From NCBI RefSeq assembly GCF_901687125.1, contig NZ_CABFJY010000046.1, forward strand, positions 62,001 through 126,000: 64,000 nucleotides of DNA, in the 5' to 3' direction. Positions within the stretch are counted from its first letter, which is position 1; every line of letters begins with the position of its first letter. The translations under genes were made by a program, and so were the position numbers. The notes beneath the pieces were generated by a model. That model was not told the DNA's origin. It was given only the letters and a program-made list of their open reading frames with translations, and did not search any database. The stretch comes from Actinobacillus vicugnae (GTDB taxonomy: Bacteria; Pseudomonadota; Gammaproteobacteria; Enterobacterales; Pasteurellaceae). Below are positions 10,176 through 21,162 of the stretch, piece by piece.

Positions 10176-11540
10176 ATGCTTATTTTAAACAAACCCAATC
10201 ATGCCAAAAAATATCTAGAAACCCTCTGCTATCTACCACAAAATGCAGAGAAAGTAGATTTTTTAAGCAGTAGCCGAGCGTTTAAAGACCGCATTTTAAC
10301 GCTTATCAAAAATGCAAAAAAACGCATTTATTTGACTGCTTTATATTTCGAACAAGATGAAGCGGGGCAAGAAATTTTGAATGCTCTTTATCAAGCAAAA
10401 TTAGCTAATCCAAATTTAGAAATCAAAGTATTAGTCGATTGGCACCGTGCTCAACGAGGTCGTATTGGCGAGGAAACGCTTAGTTCAAATGCCGATTGGT
10501 ATGCGCAAACCAAACAGCAATATCATTTGCCAGCCGAGCAAGAAATTGAATTTTGGGGAGTGCCTATTAACGGTAGAGAGATTTTTGGTGTATTACATCT
10601 GAAAGGCTTTATCTTTGATAATACTCTACTGTATAGTGGTGCAAGTATTAATAACGTTTATCTACACCAGTTTGAACGTTATCGCTACGATCGCTACCAT
10701 GTAATTGAGAATCAGCAGTTAGCAGATAGTATCGTTAGCTTTACGCAGCAGCATATTTTAACTAACCCAGCGGTAAATCGCTTAGATCAAACAGAACGTC
10801 CTGCAACGGTAAAAATTCGCCCATTAATTAAAGCGTTTCGCAAGCAACTAAGCCAACAAAGCTATCAATTTGCAGGGCAAACGCAAAATGGTGAACTTTG
10901 TTTAGCGCCTATTATGGGATTAGGACGTAAAAACCGCTTAAATAAAACTATTGAGGCCCTGTTTTATCAAGTACACAATAAACTGACGATTTGTACACCA
11001 TACTTTAATTTCCCACGTTCATTACTAACACGTATTGCATGGTTACTTAATAACGGAAAACAGGTGGAAATTATTGTTGGCGATAAAACCGCTAATGACT
11101 TTTACACGCCGCCAGAAGAAAAATTCACCATGGCATCAGCGTTGCCTTATTTATATGAAAAAAACTTGCGAGCCTTTACTAAACGCTTTAGCTTTTACAT
11201 TCAAAATCAGCAACTTACAGTAAGATTATGGAAAGATGGCGATAATACTTACCACTTAAAAGGGGTATGGATTGATGATCGTTATATTCTCCTAACAGGT
11301 AACAATTTAAACCCAAGAGCTTGGGGCTTAGACGCAGAAAATGCCGTGTTAATTCACGATCCAAAAGCGGAGCTCGCAAATAAAGCCCAACAAGAGCTAA
11401 ATCAAATTCGAACCTATACCCAACAGCTTAGCCATTACAGCGATTTAGAAATGATTAAAGATTATCCATATAACGTACAAAAATTACTGAAAAAATTTGG
11501 GCGTGTAAAACTGGATAAAATCGTGAAAATGCTGTTATAA
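10176..11540 (+). CDS. pssA: CDP-diacylglycerol--serine O-phosphatidyltransferase (phosphatidylserine synthase)
   Basis: PssA makes phosphatidylserine from CDP-diacylglycerol and serine, the first step to phosphatidylethanolamine. This is the phospholipase-D-type enzyme: two HKD motifs are seen, H141-K143-D148 and H360-K362-D367, the second followed by LLTGNNLNPRAWG. At 454 residues it matches the E. coli type (451). The start at 10176 is chosen because GGAG stands seven bases before it; ten upstream codons in frame start with TTG and overlap the leader hairpin. No membrane segment; the family is ribosome- or membrane-associated. rlmB follows after 70 bases. Confidence 0.93.
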   Translation: MLILNKPNHAKKYLETLCYLPQNAEKVDFLSSSRAFKDRILTLIKNAKKRIYLTALYFEQDEAGQEILNALYQAKLANPNLEIKVLVDWHRAQRGRIGEETLSSNADWYAQTKQQYHLPAEQEIEFWGVPINGREIFGVLHLKGFIFDNTLLYSGASINNVYLHQFERYRYDRYHVIENQQLADSIVSFTQQHILTNPAVNRLDQTERPATVKIRPLIKAFRKQLSQQSYQFAGQTQNGELCLAPIMGLGRKNRLNKTIEALFYQVHNKLTICTPYFNFPRSLLTRIAWLLNNGKQVEIIVGDKTANDFYTPPEEKFTMASALPYLYEKNLRAFTKRFSFYIQNQQLTVRLWKDGDNTYHLKGVWIDDRYILLTGNNLNPRAWGLDAENAVLIHDPKAELANKAQQELNQIRTYTQQLSHYSDLEMIKDYPYNVQKLLKKFGRVKLDKIVKMLL

Positions 11541-11610
11541 CGATTTAATTAACTACGGATAACTTGGAGTGAATTCTTTGTTATCCGTCGCTTATTTATA
11601 AGGAACAAAA

Positions 11611-12354
11611 ATGAGTGAACAAATTTATGGCATCCATGCCGTAAAAGCTTTCTTAGACAACGCACCAGAGCGACTAATTGAAGTACTGGTACTAAAAGGA
11701 AGAGAAGACAAACGTTTAACGCCATTATTAAATGAGCTACAACGTTTAGGCATATCGATTCAACAAGTAAACCGCCAAACGCTAGATAACAAAGCGCAGG
11801 GTGAAGTTCATCAAGGAATTATTGCCAAAGTGATTCCGCAAAAAGAATTAAACGAACAAGATCTTGATGCAATTCTGGCACAAAAACAAAATCCATTTTT
11901 ATTAATTCTGGATGGCGTAACTGATCCTCACAATTTGGGTGCTTGTTTGCGAACCGCAGATGCTGCTGGTGTTGATGCTGTGATTGTGCCAAAAGATAAA
12001 TCTGCACAGCTGACTTCAACTGCGCGTAAAGTAGCATGTGGTGCAGCTGAAACAGTACCTTTAATTCGTGTAACTAACCTTGCTCGCACCATGCGAGAGC
12101 TACAAGAACAACACAATATTTGGATTGTTGGTACAGCTGGCGAAGCAGATTCTGGTATTTATCAAGCAAAATTGACTGGCGCAATTGCGTTAGTGATGGG
12201 GGCGGAAGGCGATGGTATGCGTCGTTTAACCCGTGAACATTGCGATCAGCTAATTAGCATTCCAATGGCAGGGTCAGTTTCATCGCTTAATGTTTCAGTG
12301 GCGACAGGCGTGTGTTTATTTGAAATTGTACGCCAAAAACTCGCTATGCAATAA
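11611..12354 (+). CDS. rlmB: 23S rRNA (guanosine-2'-O-)-methyltransferase RlmB
   Basis: A SpoU/TrmH-family enzyme that 2'-O-methylates G2251 in the peptidyl-transferase P loop. The N-terminal L30e-like substrate domain (1-75) is followed by the knotted SPOUT domain with [31 protein letters not shown] and [17 protein letters not shown], the three family motifs that bind AdoMet and form the trefoil knot. The 247-residue length is normal. AAGGAAC precedes the ATG. It lies downstream of pssA on the same strand and may be cotranscribed. Confidence 0.93.
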   Translation: MSEQIYGIHAVKAFLDNAPERLIEVLVLKGREDKRLTPLLNELQRLGISIQQVNRQTLDNKAQGEVHQGIIAKVIPQKELNEQDLDAILAQKQNPFLLILDGVTDPHNLGACLRTADAAGVDAVIVPKDKSAQLTSTARKVACGAAETVPLIRVTNLARTMRELQEQHNIWIVGTAGEADSGIYQAKLTGAIALVMGAEGDGMRRLTREHCDQLISIPMAGSVSSLNVSVATGVCLFEIVRQKLAMQ

Positions 12355-12360
12355 TAGATT

Positions 12361-12428
12361 AAAAACGGAAGAAATCAGCGTCTTTTGCAAAATTTTTGCC
12401 GAATTTGACCGCTTATCTTTTCCGTTTT
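12361..12428. terminator. Convergent-gene terminator
   Basis: AAAACGGAA near 12362 pairs with TTCCGTTTT near 12420, enclosing an uptake word. It lies between the convergent rlmB and the minus-strand gene ending at 12439. Confidence 0.4.
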
Positions 12429-12438
12429 CAATAGAAAA

Positions 12439-13053
12439 TCACTCACAATGGCACGCTTCATAAAGCGGTAATAACTGGCGAATAGTTTGGTAAATAAATT
12501 CTACAATATCAATCTGTTCGAGATCCGCTTTCTCAATATTCCGCCCGATACACCAAAAATCTTCATCATCTTTAAGCGATAACTCACTGACCTCAGCGAG
12601 CTTTTTAACATCAGCATATTCACTCTCTGTACCACGCCACACCTCAAAAGCTTGGTACTGCAAGCGGTCTAATTTTTCTAACCACTGATTATATTGTGCT
12701 AACGAAATTTGGGAACGATCCGCACGGTAGCAATGCCAATCCAAACAGACTTGTAAACGACGACGGTTTAAAATCACCGATAAAATCGCCGCCGAGTTTT
12801 GATTAAATTCATATTTATAGTAAGCAAAAAAATGCGCCCGCACCTGCCAACCATTACACCATCTCTCTATATGCGGATCAGCAAAAGGTGCGCCTAACTG
12901 ACGAGCGACCTCTTGATGCAACGCCTTCCACTGCGCCCACTGTGCTTTATAATTCGCTTTAATCAATGGAATATCTTCAGGACAATACTTTTTCATTTGC
13001 GCAAATTGGAAAAACGGAATTTCAAATAATTCACAGCTTTTAGCATTAAGCAT
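12439..13053 (-). CDS. Conserved protein of unknown function
   Basis: A 204-residue soluble protein without signal peptide or membrane segment; tryptophan, tyrosine and cysteine are unusually common. The middle block HFFAYYKYEFNQNSAA followed by a V-rich strand and CLDWHCYRAD suggests a globular alpha/beta domain; the C-terminal part is helical and acidic (ELSLKDDEDFWCIGR). I do not recognise a catalytic motif. It has a good AAGGAG ribosome site. It is convergent with rlmB and lies downstream of obgE on the same strand but is separated from it by a hairpin of uptake words, so it is likely its own unit. Confidence 0.7.
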   Translation of the reverse strand: MLNAKSCELFEIPFFQFAQMKKYCPEDIPLIKANYKAQWAQWKALHQEVARQLGAPFADPHIERWCNGWQVRAHFFAYYKYEFNQNSAAILSVILNRRRLQVCLDWHCYRADRSQISLAQYNQWLEKLDRLQYQAFEVWRGTESEYADVKKLAEVSELSLKDDEDFWCIGRNIEKADLEQIDIVEFIYQTIRQLLPLYEACHCE

Positions 13054-13072
13054 CTTTTTACTCCTTAAAAAA

Positions 13073-13116
13073 ACAAGCGGTCAAATTCGCAACTTTTTTT
13101 GCAAATTCAACCGCTT
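13073..13116 (-). terminator. Paired uptake words after obgE
   Basis: ACAAGCGGTCAAATTCGCAA and TTGCAAATTCAACCGCTT form an inverted pair with a T-run between, directly after the obgE stop. Confidence 0.65.
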
Positions 13117-13130
13117 ACCATTAGTAGAAT

Positions 13131-14366
<1,236 letters not shown>

Positions 14367-14389
14367 TTATCTAAAAGAGAGGAAACGTG

Positions 14390-16117
14390 TTACATTTTTT
14401 CTACCGTTTTAATACCTAATAAATCTAAACCTTGCTTTAAGGTTTTTGCGGTTAAAGCAGCTAAATTTAAACGGCTGTTTTTCACACTGTCTTCAGCATT
14501 TAACATTGGACAAGCCTCATAGAAACTTGAGAATGTGCCTGCTAATTCATAGAGATATTGGCAAAGAATATGTGGCATACCGTCTTTTACCACACCATTT
14601 AACGCTTCTTCAAATTGCAATAACTTCACAGCTAATGCACGTTCTTTATCTTCGGTTAAGTGAATTTCACCGTTTAAGCTATTTGCATCAATACCTGCAC
14701 GGTTGAAGATTGAACGAATACGAGTGTAAGCATACTGCATATACGGCGCAGTGTTGCCTTCAAAAGTCAGCATATTATCCCAATCGAACACGTAATCTGT
14801 GGTACGATTTTTCGAAAGATCCGAATATTTCACCGAGCCAATTGCGACTGCTTCTACTACCGCTGCTTTTTCTTCTGCGGTCAAATCGGTTGAACGTGCT
14901 GAAATTAATTTATTTGCACGCTCTACTGCTTCATCTAGCAAATCTTTTAGTTTAACGGTTCCACCTGAACGGGTTTTAAATGGTTTGCCATCTTTACCTA
15001 ACATCATACCGAAGAACGGGTGTTCAAGGCTGAAACTGTCTGGCACATAACCTGCTTTACGAGTGATAAGCCACGCTTGTTGCATATGCTGTGCTTGGCG
15101 AGAATCTGAGAATACCAGCGCGCGATCTCCCTTCAAGGTTTCATAACGATATTTCGCTGCAGCAATGTCAGTTGTAGTATATAAGAAACCACCGTCTTTT
15201 TTCTGTACAATAACGCCCATTGGATCGCCATCTTTGTTCTTAAATTCATCTAAAAACACCACTAATGCACCGTCATCTTCTACCGCTAAACCTTTTGCTT
15301 TTAAGTCTGCCACGATTTCAGGCAACATTGGGTTGTACAGGCTTTCACCCATCACATCTCTTTCGGAAAGGGTTACATTTAAGCGGTCGTAATTTTCTTG
15401 GTTGTGGTGCATGGTAATATCGACCAATTTTTTCCACATTGTGAGGCAATATTCATCACCACTTTGTAATTTCACCACGTAATTACGTGCTTTTTCGGCA
15501 AAGGCTTCATCACTATCATAATGCTCTTTTGCGGCACGGTAGAAGGCTTCTAAATCACTTAATTCCATCGCACTTGCGTGTTCATTTTCCATTTTTTCTA
15601 GGTAGGCGATTAACATACCGAATTGTGTGCCCCAGTCGCCCACGTGATTCGCTCGGATTACGTTATTACCTAAAAATTCTAAGGTACGCACCACGGCATC
15701 ACCAATAATCGTTGAACGTAAATGACCAACGTGCATTTCTTTTGCTACGTTTGGCGAAGAATAGTCGATAACAATCGTTTGTGGATTTGCAGTTTTAATC
15801 CCAAAATTAACCGCTTGTAATGCTTCGCTGGCTTGAGCTGCTAACCAAGTTTGGTTTAAGAAAATATTAATAAAACCAGGGCCTGCGATTTCTAATTTAT
15901 CGGCGATACCACTTAAATCTGCGTTATCTAAAATTTTCTGCGCAAACTCACGCGGGTTCATGCCTAGTTTTTTCGCAGCGCCCATAGCGCCATTTGCTTG
16001 ATAATCGCCAAATTCGGGTTTGCTTGATTGACGAACGAGCGCTTCCACATTTTTATCTGCGCCTGCTACAATCATTGCTTGTTTGATTTTGTCTGATAAA
16101 ATTTGTTGAATATTCAC
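14390..16117 (-). CDS. argS: Arginyl-tRNA synthetase
   Basis: A class Ia synthetase charging tRNA-Arg. The HIGH-type motif is HVGH at residues 129-132 within [17 protein letters not shown]; the KMSK-type loop is replaced by KTRSGG as usual for ArgRS. An N-terminal Add-1 tRNA-recognition domain and a C-terminal DALR anticodon domain are present by position. The N-terminus [15 protein letters not shown] aligns with MNIQ-type starts, so a GTG start at 16117 with an AAGG site is preferred to the ATG 12 codons upstream. 575 residues is normal. Confidence 0.94.
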   Translation of the reverse strand: MNIQQILSDKIKQAMIVAGADKNVEALVRQSSKPEFGDYQANGAMGAAKKLGMNPREFAQKILDNADLSGIADKLEIAGPGFINIFLNQTWLAAQASEALQAVNFGIKTANPQTIVIDYSSPNVAKEMHVGHLRSTIIGDAVVRTLEFLGNNVIRANHVGDWGTQFGMLIAYLEKMENEHASAMELSDLEAFYRAAKEHYDSDEAFAEKARNYVVKLQSGDEYCLTMWKKLVDITMHHNQENYDRLNVTLSERDVMGESLYNPMLPEIVADLKAKGLAVEDDGALVVFLDEFKNKDGDPMGVIVQKKDGGFLYTTTDIAAAKYRYETLKGDRALVFSDSRQAQHMQQAWLITRKAGYVPDSFSLEHPFFGMMLGKDGKPFKTRSGGTVKLKDLLDEAVERANKLISARSTDLTAEEKAAVVEAVAIGSVKYSDLSKNRTTDYVFDWDNMLTFEGNTAPYMQYAYTRIRSIFNRAGIDANSLNGEIHLTEDKERALAVKLLQFEEALNGVVKDGMPHILCQYLYELAGTFSSFYEACPMLNAEDSVKNSRLNLAALTAKTLKQGLDLLGIKTVEKM

Positions 16118-16213
16118 GAATATATAACCTTTTTTAACGTGCACTATTTGCACAACTCTAATTTAAGAAATCCGAATAGCGTCTAAAAACGCACCCTAAA
16201 GGGAAAACGCTCT

Positions 16214-16810
16214 ATGATACAAGAAAATGCAAAATTTTACGAGAAAATGACCGCTTGTTTTGGCGATTTTTCTGAATTTCAACAAAAAATTCAGCAAATT
16301 GCACAACTGGCAATGCTCGATTTAAATCAATTTAAGATCGATCATTTAGCCGTCAGAATGAATGATTGGCAAACCGCAGAAAATTGGAAAGAAATCTTGC
16401 TTGAACATGGACAATTACTCAAGCAAAGCGAGGTAAACGGGCGTCCAATTACGCTTATTAAGCTCAATCAGCCAATTTCGTTTTTAGGGCAAGCGGTGTC
16501 AATTATCGAATTGCCGTTTCCTAAAGATAAAGTTTATCCGCAGCAAGGCTGGGAACATATTGAAATTGTGCACCCAATGCAACAAAATGAAACGGTTGAG
16601 CAATGGGCTCAACGTAGTTTGAAGCAGTTTCATTTGTCAATTAACGCGAATCTTTCGATCAAAATCAGCCAGCCTAAAGTTGAGGGAGAGCAATTACCAA
16701 ATCCAAGTATTGCAATTACAGTAAAGAATGCAACTTATTGCAATCCTTATTGTCTAAAGCTCCACCCTTATGATATAAATGAGGTTATTCGTTCAGAAAG
16801 CAATTTCTGA
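16214..16810 (+). CDS. yecM: YecM-family VOC-fold protein
   Basis: A 198-residue homologue of E. coli YecM, of the vicinal-oxygen-chelate superfamily. Recognisable are KIDHLAVRMND near 41-51 with the histidine used as a metal ligand in VOC enzymes, the SIIELPFPKDK strand and GWEHIEIVHP near 112-121. The reaction is unknown. It is divergent from argS; the start is only 97 bases from the argS start, so the two promoters share this gap. The lipoprotein pcp follows after 23 bases. Confidence 0.8.
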   Translation: MIQENAKFYEKMTACFGDFSEFQQKIQQIAQLAMLDLNQFKIDHLAVRMNDWQTAENWKEILLEHGQLLKQSEVNGRPITLIKLNQPISFLGQAVSIIELPFPKDKVYPQQGWEHIEIVHPMQQNETVEQWAQRSLKQFHLSINANLSIKISQPKVEGEQLPNPSIAITVKNATYCNPYCLKLHPYDINEVIRSESNF

Positions 16811-16833
16811 GCAATTTTTCATTGGAGAATAAT

Positions 16834-17298
16834 ATGAAAAAATTTAGTTTCGCAGCAGCTTTAATGGCAAGTTTAACACTTGTTGGTTGTGCAAATACCG
16901 ATATTTATAGCGGTAGCGTATATAGCTCAAACCAAGCAAAAGAAGCGCGTTCAATTAGTTATGGTACTATCGTTTCTGTGCGTGATGTAAAAATCCAAGC
17001 AGATAACCAAGGTGTATTAGGTACAGTTGGTGGTGGCGTACTTGGCGGCGTAGCAGGTTCAACAATCGGTGGTGGTAGCGGTCGTGCCGTTGCAAGTGCA
17101 GTAGGTGCAATTGCAGGTGCAGTGATTGGTAGCACGGTTGAAGAAAAAGCGACTCAGGTTTCTTCATTAGAAATGGTGATTCGCAAAGATGACGGCAAGG
17201 AAATTGTTGTCGTACAGAAAAAAGAAGAGGGTTTCGTACCAGGTAAACGCGTTCGTATCGTAGGATCAAATGCTGACCTGAATGTATCACTTCTTTAA
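16834..17298 (+). CDS. pcp: Outer-membrane lipoprotein, Pcp/SlyB family
   Basis: A 154-residue lipoprotein with the lipobox LVGC (acylated C19) and the glycine-zipper segment (GTVGGGVLGGVAGSTIGGGS, about residues 69-88) of the rickettsia 17-kDa antigen/SlyB family, a hairpin that inserts into membranes. In Haemophilus the homologue is the PCP cross-reacting lipoprotein. The start at 16834 has GGAG; an in-frame TTG at 16822 would add four residues. A small lipoprotein gene follows after 29 bases and probably shares the transcript and the terminator at 17617. Confidence 0.9.
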   Translation: MKKFSFAAALMASLTLVGCANTDIYSGSVYSSNQAKEARSISYGTIVSVRDVKIQADNQGVLGTVGGGVLGGVAGSTIGGGSGRAVASAVGAIAGAVIGSTVEEKATQVSSLEMVIRKDDGKEIVVVQKKEEGFVPGKRVRIVGSNADLNVSLL

Positions 17299-17327
17299 TC
17301 TAGCTCTTTTTTAAGGATATTTACATA

Positions 17328-17603
17328 ATGAAAAAATTTTCTCTCGCGCTGTTAGCGACAGTTGCTCTTGCGGCTTGTACACAAGACTTTTATGCAGATA
17401 AAGGTAATGCAACTGTATTAAGTTCTAAAGATCTTTCAAAAGATACGGTAGAACTAACTGTTCGTAAAGATAATGGTGAAGTAGTTACCATGACTCGTAA
17501 ATATGATTCTCATGCTGCTGTTGGTGCAAGAGTAAACGTGTCAGATAATATTGAAAACAAAGATGAAGATGTAAAAACTATTCATCGCTATGAATTTAAA
17601 TAA
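17328..17603 (+). CDS. Small lipoprotein, unknown role
   Basis: A 91-residue predicted lipoprotein with signal MKKFSLALLATVALAAC (acylated C17). The mature part of 74 residues (VELTVRKDNGEVVTMTRKYD, then VGARVNVSDNI) looks like the small C-terminal beta domain of the Pcp protein encoded just upstream (EMVIRKDDGKEIVVVQKKEEGF, then PGKRVRIV), without the glycine zipper. It may have arisen by partial duplication of pcp. AAGGATATTTACATA precedes the start. Confidence 0.8.
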   Translation: MKKFSLALLATVALAACTQDFYADKGNATVLSSKDLSKDTVELTVRKDNGEVVTMTRKYDSHAAVGARVNVSDNIENKDEDVKTIHRYEFK

Positions 17604-17616
17604 TTTAAATTAGAAT

Positions 17617-17645
17617 GAAGTGCCAAAGTATTTTGGCACTTTTTT
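17617..17645. terminator. Rho-independent terminator
   Basis: AAGTGCCAAA-GTA-TTTTGGCACTT followed by TTTTTG; it ends the pcp operon and can serve the convergent gene on the minus strand. Confidence 0.85.
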
Positions 17646-17652
17646 TGTCTTT

Positions 17653-18099
17653 TTATAGCCAACGGCGTACCTCAGCACAATATTCTACAAACGTTTGCCC
17701 AAACTTTTCCTTGAGTATTCGCTCTTCTGGTTTAATTTGAAAACGATTTAAATAGTAAACAAAGCCAATAATTACGAGAGTACCAAAGTAACGATTTAAC
17801 CAAATCAACCACGCAATCAAACAGAAAAGCAAACTTAGATACATTGGATTACGACTGAAACGATAAATCCCCCTTTGCACTAACACAGATGTTTTTTCTG
17901 GATTCTGAGGGCTAATCGTAGTGCTCTGCTGATAAAAAGCATAAAGACTGGCAATTGCTATAGCAACACCGATGAATAAAATCGGATAACTTAACCATTG
18001 CGGAACGGGATAATGTTCTGCTTTAGGCAATAAATAAATCAAGCCAGCGCAGATCATAAAAAGTAATGGTGGAGGAAGTTTGAGTTCTAAATGATCCAT
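17653..18099 (-). CDS. Isoprenylcysteine-methyltransferase-like membrane protein
   Basis: A 148-residue integral membrane protein with about four hydrophobic segments and the C-terminal block VQRGIYRFSRNPMYLSLL ... KPEERILKEKFGQTFVEYCAEVRRWL. The R.P.Y and EE...F..Y..Y.....R patterns are those of the ICMT/PEMT-type membrane methyltransferase superfamily, which binds AdoMet between the last helices. The bacterial substrate is unknown. The ATG at 18099 is preferred; an in-frame TTG at 18111 is the only longer start. Separated from ychF upstream by a hairpin. Confidence 0.75.
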   Translation of the reverse strand: MDHLELKLPPPLLFMICAGLIYLLPKAEHYPVPQWLSYPILFIGVAIAIASLYAFYQQSTTISPQNPEKTSVLVQRGIYRFSRNPMYLSLLFCLIAWLIWLNRYFGTLVIIGFVYYLNRFQIKPEERILKEKFGQTFVEYCAEVRRWL

Positions 18100-18125
18100 A
18101 AACTTTACCAAAATAGCTAAAAAAA

Positions 18126-18152
18126 GACCGCTTGCAACGAATACAAGCGGTT
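18126..18152 (-). terminator. Paired uptake words after ychF
   Basis: GACCGCTTG-CAACGAATA-CAAGCGGTT is a compact inverted pair of uptake words between the stop of ychF and the next minus-strand gene, with T-rich flanks. Confidence 0.65.
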
Positions 18153-18174
18153 GATTTTATTGAAAATTTCACAA

Positions 18175-19266
18175 TTATACGTTAAAGCGGAAGTGCATTA
18201 CATCACCGTCTTGAACGATATAATCTTTACCTTCTAAACGCCATTTACCCGCTTCTTTCGCACCTGCCTCACCTTTATTATCGATAAAGTCTTGGTAGCC
18301 GATCACTTCTGCACGGATAAAACCTTTTTCGAAATCAGTATGGATCACAGCCGCTGCTTTTGGCGCTGTCGCACCAACCGAAACAGTCCAAGCACGTACT
18401 TCTTTCACACCAGCGGTGAAATAAGTTTGTAGATTTAATAAACGATAACCTGCACGAATTACGCGGTTTAAACCTGGTTCTTCAATGCCTAAATCTTGTA
18501 AAAATTCTACTTTTTCTTCGTCGTCTAATTCGGCAATTTCAGATTCAATCGCTGCACATACAGGCACAACCACGGCACCTTCTTTTTCTGCAATCTCACG
18601 CACACGATCTAAATATGGGTTATTTTCAAAACCGTCTTCATTCACGTTTGCAATGTACATTGTTGGTTTTAAGGTTAAGAAGTTATAACCTTTGATTGCG
18701 TGTAATTCATCTTTATCTAAATCTACCGAACGAATCATGCCCGCATTTTCAAGTACAGGTAAGATTTTTTCCATAATCGATAATTCAAATTTCGCATCTT
18801 TATCGCCACCTTTAGCACGTTTTTGTAAACGTTGAATAGCACGTTCACAGCTATCTAAATCGGCAAGTGCTAGTTCGGTATTGATAATTTCGATATCATC
18901 TGCTGGGTCAATTTTACCTGCAACGTGTACGATATCATCATTTTCGAAACAACGCACGACATGACCAATCGCATCTGTTTCGCGGATATTCGCTAAGAAT
19001 TTATTACCTAAACCTTCGCCTTTGCTTGCCCCCGCTACAAGGCCTGCAATATCCACAAATTCCATTGTAGTTGGAAGCACTCGCTCAGGTTTTACAATTT
19101 CTGCTAAAGCATCTAAGCGAGGGTCTGGCATTGGCACCACACCTGTGTTTGGTTCAATTGTACAGAACGGATAGTTAGCCGCTTCAATACCTGCTTTTGT
19201 TAATGCGTTGAATAGTGTTGATTTACCTACGTTTGGTAAACCTACGATACCACATTTAAATCCCAT
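18175..19266 (-). CDS. ychF: Redox-responsive ATPase/GTPase YchF
   Basis: YchF (OLA1 family) is a ribosome-binding P-loop NTPase that prefers ATP. The P-loop GLPNVGKS at 8-15, [10 protein letters not shown] as the switch region, a coiled-coil insertion in the middle and the C-terminal TGS-like domain ending in [24 protein letters not shown] are intact. 363 residues is the family length, and AAAGGAAAAATT precedes the ATG. In many relatives pth lies directly upstream, as here, with only the broken lipoprotein gene between. Confidence 0.95.
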   Translation of the reverse strand: MGFKCGIVGLPNVGKSTLFNALTKAGIEAANYPFCTIEPNTGVVPMPDPRLDALAEIVKPERVLPTTMEFVDIAGLVAGASKGEGLGNKFLANIRETDAIGHVVRCFENDDIVHVAGKIDPADDIEIINTELALADLDSCERAIQRLQKRAKGGDKDAKFELSIMEKILPVLENAGMIRSVDLDKDELHAIKGYNFLTLKPTMYIANVNEDGFENNPYLDRVREIAEKEGAVVVPVCAAIESEIAELDDEEKVEFLQDLGIEEPGLNRVIRAGYRLLNLQTYFTAGVKEVRAWTVSVGATAPKAAAVIHTDFEKGFIRAEVIGYQDFIDNKGEAGAKEAGKWRLEGKDYIVQDGDVMHFRFNV

Positions 19267-19345
19267 AATTTTTCCTTTATTAGAACGAACTAAAGTCCGC
19301 CATTACTATCAAAAAAGTTTAGTGCGTTTATACGCATACTTTAGA

Positions 19346-19933
19346 TTAATTAATACATTTTTGGTAAGGAACTTCCTTACCTAATTTCGCAGTTGCTTTA
19401 GATGTACTCGATGTTGTAGCTTCTAACTCATTAATATACATTCGACAAGTTGAGTGATCTGAATCATACGAAACCTCATAGTCTTTGCCTGCTTCAGGCA
19501 TAAACTCACCTCGAATTTCACAAGAGTAAACATAAAATTGGCTACCTCGGACAACAGCTAATTTCCCTGCAGTAATAACTTGTTCCGTGAATGAGACCGT
19601 ATCTGTAAATTCATCACTGTTGATGGCTTCTTCACTCATATTAGTTAGCGGCATTCCAACACTGATATTTTTTAATGTTCGACGTAGCAGATCATTATGT
19701 ATATTGTCTCTACTAAATGGATTACGGCTAATACCTTTCTTAGATTTGTTGGTGAGGTCTTGACAACTTGTATCATTTAATACTTTAGTTGTAGCATTAC
19801 CATTCGAATTATAAACACGAATACGCGCTTCTGTTTTTGGATCATAATCAACATTTTTTGTCACTAAAACTGCTCAAGCAGAACAGGCTGATAAGACTAC
19901 AGTACAGATTAAAGTGAATGCCAATTTTTTCAT
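19346..19933 (-). pseudogene. Lipoprotein gene interrupted by an in-frame TGA
   Basis: From the ATG at 19933 the frame reads MKKLAFTLICTVVLSACSA, a full lipoprotein signal with lipobox LSAC (C17), then TGA at 19874-19876, and continues in the same frame AVLVTKNVDYDPKTEARIRV for another 176 codons to 19346. The continuation has four cysteines and ordinary codon use, so decay is recent or the codon is read through. The part after the stop could start at a GTG at 19864, but that product would have no signal and no good ribosome site. Function unknown. It lies between ychF and pth. Confidence 0.8.
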
Positions 19934-19943
19934 TATTTTTCTC

Positions 19944-20528
19944 TTAGTTTTTAAAACTATTTAACCGATTTGTTGCTTTAGTTACACCCTCTTTAAACCA
20001 AATTTCCACACAGCGACTTGCTTCATCAATAGCAGCATTTATTTTTTCTTGATCTTGTGACGCAGGTTTGCTTAATACATAACTGGCGACTAATTCTTTA
20101 CTACCTGGATGTCCAATCCCAATTCGAACACGATAAAAATTATTGTTATTAGCCAGTGCTGCAACAATATCTTTTAAGCCATTATGACCGCCATGACCGC
20201 CACCTTGCTTGATTTTTGCCACGCCAGCAGGTAAATCCAACTCATCGTGAGCAACTAAAATCTCTTCGGGTTTAATTCGATAGAAATTGGCCAAAGCACC
20301 TACGGCTTTACCACTTAAATTCATAAAAGTGGTTGGAACTAATAAGCGAACTTCACCGCTTGCAGTATTAATTTTTGCCACTTTTCCGAAAAATTTAGCT
20401 TCTTCTTTTAAGCTAACATTAAACTGACGAGCAATTTCATTAACCAGCCATTCGCCTGCATTGTGGCGAGTGTCTTCGTATTTAGCCCCTGGATTGGCAA
20501 GACCAACGATAAGTTTAATTTGCGACAT
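19944..20528 (-). CDS. pth: Peptidyl-tRNA hydrolase
   Basis: Pth frees tRNA from prematurely dropped peptidyl-tRNA. The catalytic histidine is in DTRHNAGEW (about residue 22), with the conserved N12 in GLANPGAKY, the HDELDLP block, and [12 protein letters not shown]. The start at 20528 ([14 protein letters not shown]) has AGGACAG; the open frame reaches 23 codons further but the family begins at MSxIKLIVGL. 194 residues is normal. The downstream lipoprotein gene starts 10 bases after its stop. Confidence 0.95.
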   Translation of the reverse strand: MSQIKLIVGLANPGAKYEDTRHNAGEWLVNEIARQFNVSLKEEAKFFGKVAKINTASGEVRLLVPTTFMNLSGKAVGALANFYRIKPEEILVAHDELDLPAGVAKIKQGGGHGGHNGLKDIVAALANNNNFYRVRIGIGHPGSKELVASYVLSKPASQDQEKINAAIDEASRCVEIWFKEGVTKATNRLNSFKN

Positions 20529-20631
20529 TTTCTGTCCTATTTGATTAATAGCGGAAAGCCCTAAACGAAAAACGTCTATTGTAGGCAAAAAGGGCATTTT
20601 CTACAAGGAAAAAGCCCTTTTTTCACTGAAT

Positions 20632-21147
20632 TTATACGCTTAATGAATTTGTAACCTCAGTCTCGTTTTTAACCGCTTTCGGATCTTCGCCATATTTATT
20701 TGCAAAGCGTTGTCCATCTTTAAACATCAAAATTAATGAGAAAATAAGGGCTCCGATTACAATCACTAGCGTGAATATATAAAGTGTACTTTCTAGTGCG
20801 CTAATTGTGCCACCTAATTCAACATCTATCGCAAATAAGCTCGCCAATACAAAAACGATGAGCAGCGCATAAGGAAACAATTGCCACCAACCAGACCAAC
20901 CTAAATCATGTAAGCGACGAGCGGCTAGACTAATTGAGGTAATAGAAATCACCAACTGGTAAAGTACAAATAAAATATCTAAACCAGATGCTAAACTTTC
21001 TAGCCCTAACGCACTAGCAACGCCTGCTAACAAGCCAACTACCAAGCCAATCAGCATATTGATCAGGACAAACCAGCCATATTCTCTACGTCTAGCACGA
21101 CCATTAAAATTAAATGTATTTTTAAGCGAATGTAAAAACCAATTCAT
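20632..21147 (-). CDS. DUF805 inner-membrane protein
   Basis: A 171-residue YhaH-type DUF805 protein. It begins MNWFLHSLKNTFNFNGRARRREYGWF, the family's cytoplasmic lead-in, followed by about four membrane segments, with ARRLHDLGWSGWW between segments 2 and 3 and DGQRFANKYGEDPK at the end, both typical. The role is unknown. It lies 15 bases downstream of a second, related DUF805 gene, so the pair arose by tandem duplication. Confidence 0.85.
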   Translation of the reverse strand: MNWFLHSLKNTFNFNGRARRREYGWFVLINMLIGLVVGLLAGVASALGLESLASGLDILFVLYQLVISITSISLAARRLHDLGWSGWWQLFPYALLIVFVLASLFAIDVELGGTISALESTLYIFTLVIVIGALIFSLILMFKDGQRFANKYGEDPKAVKNETEVTNSLSV

Positions 21148-21162
21148 AATGTTTCCTTAATT

